Part shown: piece after piece, positions 1 to 12,700 of the stretch
Numbering within the stretch: the stretch's first letter is position 1
Layout of the letters: each line of letters begins with the position of its first letter
From: Gordionus sp. m RMFG-2023
Lineage: Eukaryota > Nematomorpha > Gordioida > Chordodea > Parachordodidae
Reading direction: 5' to 3'
DNA: 64,000 bases
NCBI RefSeq assembly: GCF_954871325.1
Contig: NC_088776.1
Coordinates: forward strand, 63,388,954-63,452,953
The notes under the pieces: generated by a model
Databases searched by the model: none
What the model was told of the DNA's origin: nothing
Seen by the model: the letters and a program-made list of their open reading frames with translations, nothing else
Program-made: the position numbers and the translations under genes

Positions 1-43
1 AGAATATAACTAGGGAGATCCTCTAGGTTCTCCATTTTTCTGT

Positions 44-1200
44 TTAGGCAACGACATCGTTAAATACATCGATGTGATCATTATCCTTGCATGCCTGGTT
101 TATTGTTAATGGTATAGATCGTTGTTCCATTGACGAAGTCAATAAAGCAAAGAATTTAATCAAGAAGGCTGGGACGGTTATTAGACTCTCTATCAACCCC
201 GAGAAATCCGAATTCATTTTTATCAAATCAATTCCATCTAGTTCACAAAACATCAAACTGACAACCATGTGGAACTAAATCATTTAGGCGCTCCTATTGG
301 TGAATACACAACTATATTCCTTCCTAAATTCCACACTTGAAACACTTTTTGAGAAATTTTTTTAATATTCCCCATATCACTCTCATTTTTAAATATCCCA
401 TACCTCTCTATGTTTATGGGATTAAAGTCCTAATCGAAATCATTTTAAACCTAAAATTTGATGACATAGTGTGAACTCAAGCCTCTTTCACCACCAAGAC
501 GGGTGGGATTAATATCAGATCTCCTTCCGATCTTACCCTAATTGCCTTCATATCCAGTTGCCTTTTAAAAAAATATTGAAAATTCCCATTTGACAAAAGT
601 GGACCTTTCCTATATTGGTGCTATAACGAGTGGAAATCACGAATTATAGCTGATCACCCACTTCTAGGAACGAATCAACAGAAGGACTGGGATGGGCCCA
701 TTATTGCAAGCTGCGTTGAATCTCACCTTTCCAGAATGCAATTATCTGACCGTCCTTCATTCTCCTCGCTGCTTAATGGATCTGGTCATGAGTTCCTCGA
801 AGCCCCGCTCCCTATGTTAATTTGCAATTACAACTTAACAATAATGAGCTCATTCACTCCATTGGTATTTCCATTTTAACTGCCTAATAACACAACCCCA
901 CTCTTGTTCAGGTTTCAGTCCTGACGTTTTGGGTAATAGAAGACCTAGCCTCAATTGTCACTCTTGTAAAGATGGTATCGTTAGACATAATTTATGCAAT
1001 TCAATTATCCGTTTAGCTTTGACAGCTCAAATTTCCTCTATTCTTGAACTATCTGGTTTTTTGAGATCAGATGAAAAATTTCCTGACGGAATTTATCAAA
1101 TTCCAGAAGCGTGATCAATTCCTGATGCTGGATTACTCGTGTATTTATCTTTTGGCTCCAGCCAAAAGCACCCTACATTCTGGAGAAAAGGGAGTTATTT
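44..1200 (+). mobile_element. Decayed LINE remnant, 3' part of the reverse-transcriptase ORF
   Basis: Three-frame reading shows short stretches typical of the C-terminal half of invertebrate LINE ORF2 proteins. Near 140-280 there is a post-catalytic RT stretch (EAKNLI..KAGTVI..SINPEKSEFI-like), then LNHLGAPIG at about 275-300, and GGINIRSPSDLTLIAFISS at about 505-555, which resembles the GGLGIR...ALPAFLAS motif of these elements. A terminal block at 929-1114 (CHSC...RHNLCNSIIRLAL...SSILELSGFLRSDEKFPDGI) matches the usual C-terminal RH(D/N)xxNDII...ExxGLxRxDGKxPDG block. Frames shift repeatedly, so the copy is dead and old. It probably belongs to the same family as the 5' half at 6400-7650, but here the 3' half lies upstream, so these are two insertions or a rearrangement. 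Confidence 0.6.
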
Positions 1201-1830
1201 AAAATAGCGAAATATTCTATATCACAAGAATACATATTTAGTCTCATTATTTCCACAACATTTGTTAATTGTACATTCATCCTTTTTGAAGGGACTGAAT
1301 GTAAGACAAAGACTCTCCAAAGTAATTAACAGGGCTAGCTTCATGGGCATCCTCATCGCACAAGATGGCTAGCGTTGTTTTCCTTTTTTTTTTAATTATA
1401 TTTTTTTTTTATAAATATATTTTTAGGAAACATAATATAAATAAGCCATTTTTGGTACAAAATTATTGACTTAAAAAATATTTATAAAATGTTCTATATC
1501 AAAGCAGAATTTTTTTTTAATAGGTCATTAGCAATTGAAAAGCTAATTTATTTAGGTTACTTTAAATTCATGTCTTATCTCAAACGAAACTTAAGTCGCT
1601 AGGTAGATTTGGAATGATAAGGCGATACAATATCTAAAGAATACATATAAAACAGAAACAAATTTTAAAAAATGTTTTCTAATGTGTTTAACACTCATCT
1701 GAGAGACCTCATATATGAAAGAAATTAAAAACCCCATTAATTATAAATAAATAAAGAAGTGAGAATAACAAATAAAGGGCAAAGGTGTTTCCTTAAATGG
1801 TAAAAATTATGTAATGAATACAGATATTAT
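1200..1830. other. AT-rich spacer, no gene seen
   Basis: Low-complexity A/T-rich DNA downstream of the LINE remnant. A short non-AT patch at 1330-1380 may be the last trace of that LINE. Nothing codes convincingly. Confidence 0.5.
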
Positions 1831-1945
1831 CAGAGTTGTTAAGAGATACTTTATAAATGGATCTAGATACAGATACATCGTCTAAAAGGTTATCTTGATA
1901 CAGATACAATTTTTTTAAATGTATCTAGATACTTTAACAACTCTG
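1831..1945. mobile_element. Small hAT-type MITE (CAGAGTTGTTAA family), copy A
   Basis: A 115-bp hairpin-like unit starting CAGAGTTGTTAAGAGATA and ending TATCTAGATACTTTAACAACTCTG, so the ends are inverted repeats. The interior is rich in GATACAGATA/TATCTAGATA. The 8 bases left (gatattat) and right (gatatttt) match at most positions, consistent with a hAT 8-bp target duplication. A sister copy with a perfect duplication lies at 50630-50779. Confidence 0.7.
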
Positions 1946-4900
1946 GATATTTTTATTTAATTTTTTTACACATGGTTTTTAATGTGGTTTTAATATTAAT
2001 TTTTCAAATATGGCTGCAGAGAATTATATACGAGTAATTAATGATATTCCCCAATTAAAATTAATAACTGAAGAAAGGACATTAGTATTGTATCTGCTAT
2101 TTTTATATTAAAGAAGAAAATAAAGCTATCAAAATTATTACAAGCTTGTTAAAAAACAACAATAATAATATGTATATATATAAATGTAAATATTTTTGAC
2201 AATTAATATTTTATTTTTTATCATTAAAATATAATATCTATTCTTCAACCACAGTACCTTTTTGAAGGTTGCCCATTGGCCACCCCAAACAATATATACC
2301 TATATTTATAATTCACTTTAGATTTATTTGGCATAACTGACCAAGTGTTAATCATAGCTATATATATGATAAACAACCTATTCGAATCTTACCTAAATCA
2401 ATTCACCCCCCCCCCCCAAACAATATTTCCTTTTTATGCTTTCGGATTTTTTTGCATTCCTCAAGAAAGGACCATACATAATAAGCTATTTTTATTCGTA
2501 ATTCACTACAGATTATTGAGCATAGCTAATAAATGGGCGATACATAATACACTATTTATATTAATATAATTTTTTTATTTTCTTAAATTTTTTCTGCTTT
2601 ATTTCTCCTAAAAATGTAGCAACTGAAATTACCATGGCAATACATAAATGATAACACATTTTAAATTTACATCGTCTTAAAAATCTATTATAAACTACCT
2701 TTTTTTAAACTCTGATTTTCCACGATTTGGGACTTCTCACTGTTGTATCTGTCAATTTGTAATTGACATTTATGGACGTTTATAAATATAGTTAATAATT
2801 GCTTTGTCTATAAAATTTTCAAAATTGTGTTCTTCTTGGTTTACAAAATGTTTATAACTTTATTCTCGAATTTGTAAGAAGACATCTTTTTTATTAAGGG
2901 CTTATGATTGTTGTGACAGGGTTTATGCTAATTTTATATTATGCTATTTGATAAATTTGATTTTAATTTTTATGTTGCTTTATTTATAATTTCGGAGTCT
3001 GTTATTAATTTTTTATATTTCGTGCAATGTGTATACTATGCAAATGTTTATGAAGGATCATACTAAATAATATTACTTGTTAGATAAAATTAACATGTTC
3101 GGTTTGTATATAAATTGAATTTAATTTTGGAAAATCTTGTGTAATCGACTCAATCTCAAATACTACAACTTTGAAAAATAATAATTTATAGGACAGATAA
3201 AGAGGGGTATTACAGGAGATATATATATGACAGGGGCTTTGCTAACCTTTACAATCTCAGAGAGGTCAGCTAAAAAATATTTATGGGGGACGAAGCCCCC
3301 TTATCCCCTAATTTGCGTAATTTTAGATAGCTTTTCCACGGCCTTCTGTCATGTTTTGTATTAATATATTATACTTTTTAAAATTTGCTAACTCTAAACA
3401 ATTATTCTGAACAAATTTTCTTATTTATTATATTATGCATACAAAATTAAGCTACATATAAATAATTAAAAATAATATTTTTTAATACAAACAGCATTAA
3501 ATATTTTTTGCTGATATCAAAAATTTTGATCTAAAGAATTACAAATGATAAAAAAGGTTAATTAATTCATACATTTGCCTCAATTGATAATGGTTTTTAA
3601 AAACGACATAATATTATATAATTTTTAGCAATTTACATTGGAGAAAGGTCATGAAACTAATATAACTCTCTGTTACCAATTTAGACAATGTTTTATAGAA
3701 TGGACTGATAAGGAAAAATATAGGCCTTTACAAATCAACAATTCCTGAAGAAGAGAATATAAACGACCAATCCAAATCATAAAACTATATGGTGGTTAGA
3801 GCTTCCTCTTAAATGACATGATGGAAGTTAGATAAGTTATCAAGAAATATATTGTGAGATATTAAATTTCTAAAAGATCATCTTCCATTTTTAATGATAT
3901 ATAAACGACTACACATTTGACCATTAATGCTTATCTATAATATGCAATCATATGCTCTCAGCTATAGTAATAATCTTAAATTACATAGCCACACAAATAA
4001 TTGATACTGGTTAATTTGCACTCATAGCCATGACACTCAAATGGTAACCCATATAAGAATTTATTATGTTAGATAAATTGATAAAATAAAAACACTAAAA
4101 TTAGAAGAAATTGTGCAATATATTGAAGTCTACGGCAAGGGTGCTATATTAGAAATAAATTTTATAACTATAAAATAAGAACCAGAGTGACATTATGACA
4201 GCTGTCGCACCACCTCTAGTTGGTATATTATATCTTAAAATAATAGTAGTTGTAATAATATCAAAAATATATTTAAAAATTTAATTCAAAACTGTTTTTC
4301 AAAGAAGAAAAAAATAGCTTGCCTAAAAACGCATAAAAAAGAGAAGAAAAGATATCTAATTTATTACATCGATTGTGAGATGAATAATATAAGGCGTTTA
4401 TTTTTAATAATATTTTTAAATAGATAGATGGCGTTAAAGAATCAAATGCAAATTGTTGCTTATATTTATTATCAAAAGTATTTAGTAGTAAATTTATTAA
4501 AATATTAGCTGTAATATATTAAATAAATATACGTCTGTAAAAGTGGCATTTTATCTAATATTTTATAACCAATTATATATAATAGAGGATTATAAACTAT
4601 ATGGCTACTTACTTTTTATAAAGAAATCTTTTAAACTGACCTAGAAAATATTTTTAGGAAGGTGGCATGGTATTTAAATTTAAAAATAAATAATAGAGTT
4701 GATTATTGATTTTGAAGTCAGGTAATTACAATATTAAATTTGTTAATTTTCAATTAATAAATGCCTATATTTATTTAATTAGAATTATATAATAATTTAA
4801 ATATTATACGTCAAAGATTTAACTGTTAGTGCTAAATATATATTTAGTTAAATATTTATATTATATTTTTAACACAAAATTTTATTGCAAGCAAACATAG

Positions 4901-5330
4901 TTAAAATATAATTTATATGTATTAATCTACTCTAATCTATTAATAAAAATAGTATTCATTTAATAAAAATTTAGATAGTCATATTAATTTTTAAATAATA
5001 AAAAATATATATATAAATTTTGAAAAGAATTAAGCATATTATAAATGAAAAAAGAAAAATTGAGTAAAATCATAGATTTTTTTACTGTGATTAAATAAAA
5101 TTATTAAAAAACGGAAGATTAAAATATATATAAAAATGTACAAGAAAGTTAGGTTTAATCAAATTAAACTGGGATAGCTACTACATACGCTAGATTCAAA
5201 ATAGTTCAATTTTTTTTTTTAAAGTTATGTATATTTTTAAAATTTTATAAATGGATTAAATTATTATGTACATAAATGGGTAATATTTTACATAAGTAAA
5301 TGGATTAAAATACAAAACAAGCGATAATAA
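1946..5330. other. Long AT-rich intergenic stretch with a diverged tandem repeat and a GC-hairpin patch
   Basis: No gene is seen. At 2275-2560 two diverged copies of a block share accccaaacaatat, aattcact..agatt and gcataact/gcatagct, with a 12-base C run (2406-2417) at the second copy. At 3230-3350 there is a patch with gggggacgaagccccc. A similar hairpin core (gggggcgaagccccc) lies inside the hAT MITE at 24578-24954, so this may be an old relative. The remainder is A/T-rich and featureless to my reading. Confidence 0.5.
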
Positions 5331-5339
5331 TACCTACCA

Positions 5340-5779
5340 TCAAATTAATCCGTATGGCGAGTAAACCGGTTTTCAAGAAACCAATATTTATTTTTCCTAC
5401 AGCCATACATCTAGTGGCCTATGATACTACAACCAATCAACTATTGAGTGCGCGAACTGCACGATCATTACTACCAAAGACGCTATGATCGACTGGAAGT
5501 TAAGATAAAGTTCGAAAACAACAATGTGATAGTTATCGTTAAGAATAATTATTAGAGCAATTTGGAGAAGAATATATTTGAAAGTTTATTTGTATTTTTG
5601 TAGACATTTATTAGAATTGTATATATATATTTATGCACAAAAATATTATATTACAGCAGCCATATTTCTAAAGAAAGGAGGCGTGTTGTATCATCTGTCA
5701 GTTGCAAATGACATAATATGGACCTTGATATACAATATATTCGATGAAACGAAATTTTTAGAAGCTGCTATTATATGAC
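5340..5779 (+). other. Unassigned exon-like patch
   Basis: This is an island of richer base composition in A/T DNA. An ORF of 44 codons starting at the ATG near 5354 (MASKPVFKKPIFIFPTAIHL...) sits in the first half. A second open stretch follows a plausible acceptor (ttacag at about 5652-5657) and reads AIFLKKGGVLYHLSVANDII... to a stop at 5778. Other frames of the first half are also open over 20-30 codons. I do not recognise either peptide. They could be exons of a small unknown gene, a decayed gene, or part of an old transposon. Confidence 0.25.
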
Positions 5780-6350
5780 AGTAGTAAATATTTGAAATCA
5801 TTTTAAGGGGAAATCGTCTGCTTTTTTTAGGAAACGATAAAATATTTGACAAGAAACTTTATACAAAAAAAAACTAACAACAATCATCAGCAGGTTTCTA
5901 TTTTATTCCTTATTATTTATTTCCGCTTTTAGAATTTTTATTTATCACAAAGTAACCAAAAATATATACGATCAACTAACATTAAAATAAAAGTAGATTA
6001 TATATAATAACCAATGAAAATTTTTAGATAAATGGGTTGACAAATGAATAAATTTATAAAAAAAAAACAATTTTTTGATAAATAACGGTCTATTGCAGCC
6101 TTCTTGATGTGACTGCCATTTACTAAATGCGCTATAAAAATATATTAAAATCCATTTTTTAAATATCGTGTAATAAATGTTGATTCTGGATATTCTAATC
6201 GCTAAAAAATATGATTATCAATATAAAGTTTCAAAAACAAATTATTTGAATATCAATTGAAAAACATGATTTATAAGATAGGATTTCATAGATTTCATGT
6301 TAAAAAGAGAGTTTTATTTATCTATCGTACAATAAAACTGTTTAAATAAG
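5780..6350. other. AT-rich spacer, nothing seen
   Basis: A/T-rich with long A runs. No open frame, repeat end or RNA structure I can support. Confidence 0.4.
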
Positions 6351-6399
6351 AAAGTCGGCCTCCTGCCAACTCACAGTAAGTGCTAGAAAAATTAAAGGC

Positions 6400-7650
6400 T
6401 TCCAATCGAGAATATCACTTATACCCATTTCATTTATAGAGCTCACAACCACTCATGATCCTGCTATTACTTTGCAGTCTTCATGAGCTTCATTGATACC
6501 CGTTTCAGATATTCTTCATGATAACTCTATATATAGTGCAAGCCCTTATTCCAATGCTGTAGAGTTGATTCTAATTTCTCTCAAGTCTCACATCTTTTTA
6601 CGAATACCCAAAGATGATAAATTCCAATTATCGTGATATTAATCAAAGAATTTAACATCTTTGCTTAATAATTATGCACCTTACAAAACCCCTGACTTTT
6701 ATAGTAAAAAAATATCACTTTTTCAACAATGTGTTGCATCCGAGAATGCCATTCCTTTAGATCGATGACCCAAAATTTTCAAAAATGGCGAAAATTGCAA
6801 TAATAAGGAAACTCATAATGCTTATAAAACGAGAGCAAACTTATATCTACAAGATAACTTAAATATTTGATCTACAATACGCCTTACCATAGACAAGGAT
6901 AATCTAGCTTCTTACGACAATAATACATTTTTGGCCCTAAAACACCAATCGAATAACATAGATATCGTAATCCAGTTTATTTTGTACCTAGTTGTATTAC
7001 CACATTTACTACGACCGATGTTAGGAGAGCAATCCTATTTTACACGGTTCTCCACCTGGAATTGACATTTAGGATTTGACGATTCCTGCTATATTAAACA
7101 AACAGACATCTTTTCACAAATGACTCAGCTCATCATCCGTATGCATTTAATAGGCATTCCCTAAGATATTTCGAAGATTATAAATGTGGCAAGCCTATAG
7201 CCATTTACAAACCTATTAAAAACAGATCTATGGTCATTTGCATCCCCGGGCGTCGATAACCCGGATAATTAGTAATGCGTCGGATGCAATTTTCAATATC
7301 ACACAATATATCCAGTCAATTAGCAATTCACGATAAAGGCAGATGGATGCAAATCAGGTCTTCACATGGTCCGAATGTTAGATACCAGTCCCTCTAATGA
7401 TATCCTTGTCTAAATCGATTTCGCCAATTAATACATTAAAACTCGATTAATTCTAGAAATGTGTGCTCACTTTCATTATATTGAATTTTACCAGTTCCTT
7501 CAAGACTGCTATTCCAGACCAACACACCTGGTATTTAGAGATAAACTAATTCCGTCATCAGTGTATCCAACAAGGTGACCCATATGGATAAATCCTCTTT
7601 CATCTTGGAATAGATAAAATGATAGGAGGCATTAAAACTTTCAATGCCAG
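6400..7650 (+). mobile_element. Decayed LINE remnant, N-terminal and central reverse transcriptase
   Basis: Frame-hopping translation gives recognisable LINE RT segments. Near 6680-6770 reads KTPDFYSKKISLFQQCVASENAIPL. Near 6830-6930 reads YKTRANLYLQDNL...LASYDNNTFLALK. Near 7450-7620 reads MCAHFHYIEFYQFLQDCYSRP followed by THLVFRDKLIPSSV, then a degraded form of the EGVQQGDPLGPLLF motif and KMIGGIK. This is the palm region just before the YADD motif. Many stops and frame changes show a long-dead copy. The sequence style matches the C-terminal half at 44-1200 (same strand), suggesting one LINE family. Confidence 0.6.
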
Positions 7651-9378
7651 CTTAATTTACACCTTTTGTAAATTGATAATTCTAAATAATGAATACTTGG
7701 AACGAATCATCCCTCGAATATTTATTTACATAAATACAAATATTATATCGTATATTATCATTATTGTCTTTTCTCATACTACTATTATCGAAAATTTTGA
7801 TTAATAAAGCCACAGGGATACCAAAGCCATAAAGGCCGAGATATCCGGTTATATCCACATTTCCCTATAAAGGGGAAATGTTCAAAGGATATAACTGAAT
7901 CGATATAAAGAAATTGTTATAGTGTGTTATATAGGTTTTGTAGTAAAATTATACTACTTGATATGTTAATGGTCTTGTATATTAATAATATATATTTATG
8001 ATCTTTCTCTTTGAATAATAATAAATTGATAATTTAATAAAAAAATAATTTACATGTTGCGGCAACTAATTATCAAATTATAAACATTCAAATTTTAATT
8101 TTATATAAGAAGCTAATTAAATTTCAAATTTATATTTTAAAATTTGCATCTTCAAATATAAAAACTACCCTACATACTCTTACATAATAATCCTTATAAG
8201 GATTTCCAGTTAAATATCAAAATATTATAAAATCTCATATAAATCACCAAGAATATTCTTGGAAAAATTATAATTTTGTCAAAATCTATTAGAAAAGGAA
8301 AATATAGGTATATGTAGGTTATATTTGAAAAATAATATATACAGAATTATATAGTTTTACTTTCTACATAAAAATAAAGCTTATAAATTATATTATTTTA
8401 GTTTCAAGTGTTAGGGTCATTTGGATATCCTTATTTGAAAATTCTTCTTGATCAATAATTGAATAAAATCTAGAAAATCATTACTGCTATTTGTAATGGC
8501 TTTAAATTTTCACCTGAAATTGATCTATTTTTTTTAATTTTTAAGATGCTAAATGAAGATAATAATGCATCAAAATGAATTGTTTAAATTGTGTTTTCCT
8601 TGAATCTCAAGGAAGGGATTCCAGAAGCTTAACCTAACGTCTAGAGTTTTCTTTAACCTTTTATTAGACAGTTTATTCCTAATATTAATATTGTTATATA
8701 TGGTGGTCAGGGAATAGATGTGTTCGAAATATATTTTATCTTCAACTTTATTGTTGTTGTTAATGTATGATCACATTTTTTATTTTTCAATCATATTTGA
8801 TATATAATCACATTCTTTATTATTTTTTCTTTAACTAAATATATATATAAAACTTTGTTTGATTCAAAGTGCAGGTCTTGCTAAATTCTGTCTTCAGATT
8901 ACTCTCAACATTTCATTGAAAGTATCCGTCTCGTTGTCGTTCTCGCATATCATTACCATTATTTATTATGAAGATTCCCAGTAAGCGAATAAAATAAGAA
9001 TGTTCCAATATAGAATATATCGTACAGAATTATTCATAACGTTGAAAGAATGATATATCACAATTGATTATTATGTTTTATATTATAGATTAAACTTATT
9101 CTATAAATTATATTTTTTATTTTTTTAATACTTAATAGTTTTTATTACATGTTATTAGAATGTACTACTTATTATGTGTTTTACTAAATATTTTAATTGT
9201 TTAATAATATTTTAGTTACTCCGTAAGATAATAAATCAAAAATAAATTGTTTAACAAAATATATAAGAAATATCATATTGCTTGCGAAGAAAAGAAGTTT
9301 TGCTTTAGACGCTGTATGTTATATCAAAATTATTTCCTCGAAAACAAATTTTATTTTATTAAAATAAAAATATGGGAT
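7650..9378. other. AT-rich intergenic DNA upstream of CYC1
   Basis: No gene or repeat end is recognised. A slightly less AT-rich patch lies at about 8870-8990. The only open frame inside (starting 9247) is AT-rich low-complexity translation running into the MITE at 9379. Confidence 0.4.
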
Positions 9379-9556
9379 AGTGTTTTTAAACGGCTCGTTT
9401 TGAGCGGATTTTTAAAACAACTAACTCAATATTTTATCCAGAAAAATATTACAAACAAGATGCCATAGATGGAACAAAGGTATAGGCATAAATTATTCGA
9501 GGTTTAATCAATATTTTTCTGGCTAAAATATTGATTTAGCCATTTACAACAACACT
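9379..9556. mobile_element. MITE of the AGTGTTGTTAAACGG family, copy 1
   Basis: Starts AGTGTTTTTAAACGGCTCG and ends with an ACAACAACACT inverted counterpart. Inside, atccagaaaaatatt and aatatttttctggctaaa form the inner part of the hairpin. The start is shared with the copies at 44028 (CAGTGTTGTTAAACGGCTCGG) and 56609. Termini of this kind are typical of non-autonomous hAT elements. The target duplication is not clear in this copy. Confidence 0.6.
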
Positions 9557-9689
9557 AGGATAGTAATAGATTTTAATTTAAAAAAAGAGAGATGCACTAT
9601 ATCTTCTCTATTATATATTTTTAAATGTAGCTATTTACCATCTTCGCACTATTTTTAACAACAACCTTATTTTATTAAAATCATATGTT

Positions 9690-9733
9690 TTTTCCCTAGC
9701 GATTGTAACTTCGGGTTGTTGCATGTGAACATC
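9690..9733 (+). promoter_or_regulatory. Possible 3' splice site in the CYC1 leader (5'-UTR intron or trans-splice acceptor)
   Basis: A pyrimidine run ending in AG (ttttttccctag, AG at 9698-9699) lies 34 bases before the CYC1 ATG at 9734, with no ATG in the right frame in between. This is what an acceptor for a 5'-UTR intron or a spliced leader would look like. Only transcript data could tell these apart. Confidence 0.3.
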
Positions 9734-12700
9734 ATGGCTTTTGCACTGAAAAATGTAGTTTTTAAACCGACTTTATATAATAAACACAAATTCTTATACC
9801 AACATATTAAAACAGTAAAAATAATATTTTAAAAATATACATTTAGTTTAATTTAGGATTCTACCACATTTGCAAAAGTCCCAAAATCTAAAAAACATGT
9901 AATTTTTAAGTGATTTTAAATTTATAATATGTATCATAAAGTTGTATTATATTGCTGGAATATGTGGGGCTGGTGTTATAGGTTTAATAACCTCCCTAGA
10001 ATATTCAGTCAAAGCTATGACAAAACTACATTTACATCCAGCAAAGTATCCTTGGAGCCATAATGGGTTTTTTGATTCTTTGGACATGTCAAGGTATGTA
10101 CTATTTTTATATTAATAATTAGAATTAAATATTTTCCAAAATGTGACTGCTCTAGAAATTGATTATAGTTAGTAAGCCCATCTTAAAAATTTGGCAATTT
10201 TATGGTGATGTTTTGAAAATAATTGCTGATAATTTTATATTTAAAAGATGTAATTAATTAAATTAATATTCATAAAATTATGAATTGCATATTTATCACA
10301 AATATTGTTGCATTAAATTCAAATATCTAAGATTTGGAAGTAATTAATTCTGAAAAACATAAATTTAAAAAAAACAATAGTTACTGAAGTTTCCTTAACT
10401 GAGATTTGTAGTAAATGAATTACAATAAATTCATTATTTTATTTTTCTTAATTTCTCTATTATTTTGTGTATTCAAATTGACTAAATAATGCAAAATAAT
10501 AAACTAATAAATAGTAGTATTTTTTTATATTTAAATTTTGATCGGAATATATAATATTCAGACTAATTTAAACTAAAAATATAAAAATGGATGTGAAACT
10601 CCATTCTTCAAGAAACATGAAATTATTTTAAAATGATAATTTAATTTTATTTATTTAATATAGTTAAATTAAAAAGGTGAAAAATTACTTATATATACAT
10701 GGGAAAAGAATTAACATACTTTAAAACATTGGAAGTGTGAATGAAACCAAAAGGTCTAATTATTATTATGTTTAATAGAATTACTTGAATTGGGATTTAA
10801 TGAAAAATCTCTTGGAGTTCTTAACAAATCATTAAAGGATTTATTGGATTTTTTTTAATCATCTCAAGATGAATGTACCTTAAATTTGGTTCTACTATTT
10901 CAATAGTGAAATATCCAATCATTTGATTAACACTGACATATATCTTCTCATAAATCTTTAATATATAGTTTTACCAAATAAACCACACAAATAATTCTAG
11001 GCTTCAAAAGTTAAATATTTTAAATTGTCGATGTAATTTTACTACCTTTTAAAAAAGATTATTTCCCCAACCTTTAAAAGACTGTCCCCAAAATTACTCG
11101 ATAATAAAAATAACACAAGTGGTTCTTACAAGATATTCTTTATTAGATATTCTTTATTGTTTTCTTTTCCAATTTCACACAAAAAAAAAACTAAAAAAAA
11201 ATAATAATTATCTTATACAATTCTTTTTTTCGCGCATTATATACACATTTTTTTTTATAAATAAATAAATAATAATTTTTACAAAAAAAAACAATTTACG
11301 CTATTTCTTTTATTTATTTTTTATAATAACAACACAATAATAAATATTACTTTTTCCTTTTTTTAAAATATTTTCTTCTCCCCCATCATGACATGCCATC
11401 CCCAGGGAGCTACGCTCCCAGTAACTCATCCCATTCTCCGGCTGACAAGTCAATGACCAGCCAGCTATAGTTGCTATCATTATCAACATTGGTATGATTA
11501 TTCATAACGTTCCAGGGCTCCACCAAGGCGATTGGTGTCGTCATCCCATTATTCTCCACTACTCCATTTTCAGGCGTTCTTCGTGTTACTCTTACCGGCA
11601 AAGAGGTATGGATTGACACCTCCCGACTTCTGCTCCTTTCACGCTCCGTCCGACCCGGGGACTCCGGCGCCGGGCGCCTATTTGTCGTTCGCTCGTCATT
11701 CCATCTCGGGCACTGATTTCGTACATGATCAGTGGCCCGACAGATATAGCAAACCCGCGGTCTCCTCCATGGTCTCAACCCTTGCCGTTGGGGCTCCGGA
11801 AGCTCAGGGTTCATGTCACGATAGTTGTTTGTGGCAACACGGACGGGGTCGTTCCTATAACTTCGGAGAATATCATTGTCCTGTGGTACTGGCGGTAGAA
11901 CCTGGATAATGGGATGACGACACCAATCGCCTTGGTGGAGCCCTGGAACGTTATGAATAATCATACCAATGTTGATAATGATAGCAACGATAGCTGGCCG
12001 GTCATTGACTTGTCAGCCGGAGAATGGGATGAGTTACTGGGAGCGTAGCTCCCTGGGGATGGCATGTCATGATGGGGGAGAAGAAAATATTTAAAAAAAA
12101 GGAAAAAGTAATATTTATTATTGTGTTGTTATTATAAAAAATAAATAAAAGAAATAGCGTAAATTGTTTTTTTTTTGTAAAAATTATTATTTATTTATTT
12201 ATAAAAAAAAATGTGTATATAATGCGCGAAAAAAAGAATTGTATAAGATAATTATTATTTTTTTTTAGTTTTTTTTTGTGTGAAATTGGAAAAGAAAACA
12301 ATAAAGAATATCTTGTAAGAACCACTTGTGTTATTTTTATTATCGAGTAATTTTGGGGACAGTCTTTTAAAGGTTGGGGAAATAATCTTTTTTAAAATTT
12401 ATCTTGCATTAGTCAACCTTCCATTAACGAATCGTACCAACGTAATTTCGATTTTACTTTTTAAATTTTCAATCCTATCAAACTCCATCAATTATTTTTA
12501 TAATTTGTTCCTTTTGCTTTTACCCACATCCATTCCACTAATTTTTTTTTATAATAAATTTTTCTTTAAATATGTTCCATTACCAGGTATCACGCCAAAA
12601 AAAAATTTTTTTTTTTTAACTTAACTTTTTTTTTTATTTGGAACTCTCAATACGACCTACGAAGGCAATCACCCACCTTTCCCCACCACATCCCGGTTTG

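Larger units (their letters stand above)
11057..12387. repeat. Large palindrome made of two inverted LTRs and flanking sequence
   Basis: Left arm 11057-11552 and right arm 11907-12387 are reverse complements of one another over almost 500 bp each, separated by about 354 bp. The arms contain the LTR and about 160 bp of adjoining ORF sequence (cagggagctacgctccc... and its complement). The arms agree almost base for base in the parts I compared, so the inversion is recent or kept similar by gene conversion. Confidence 0.85.
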
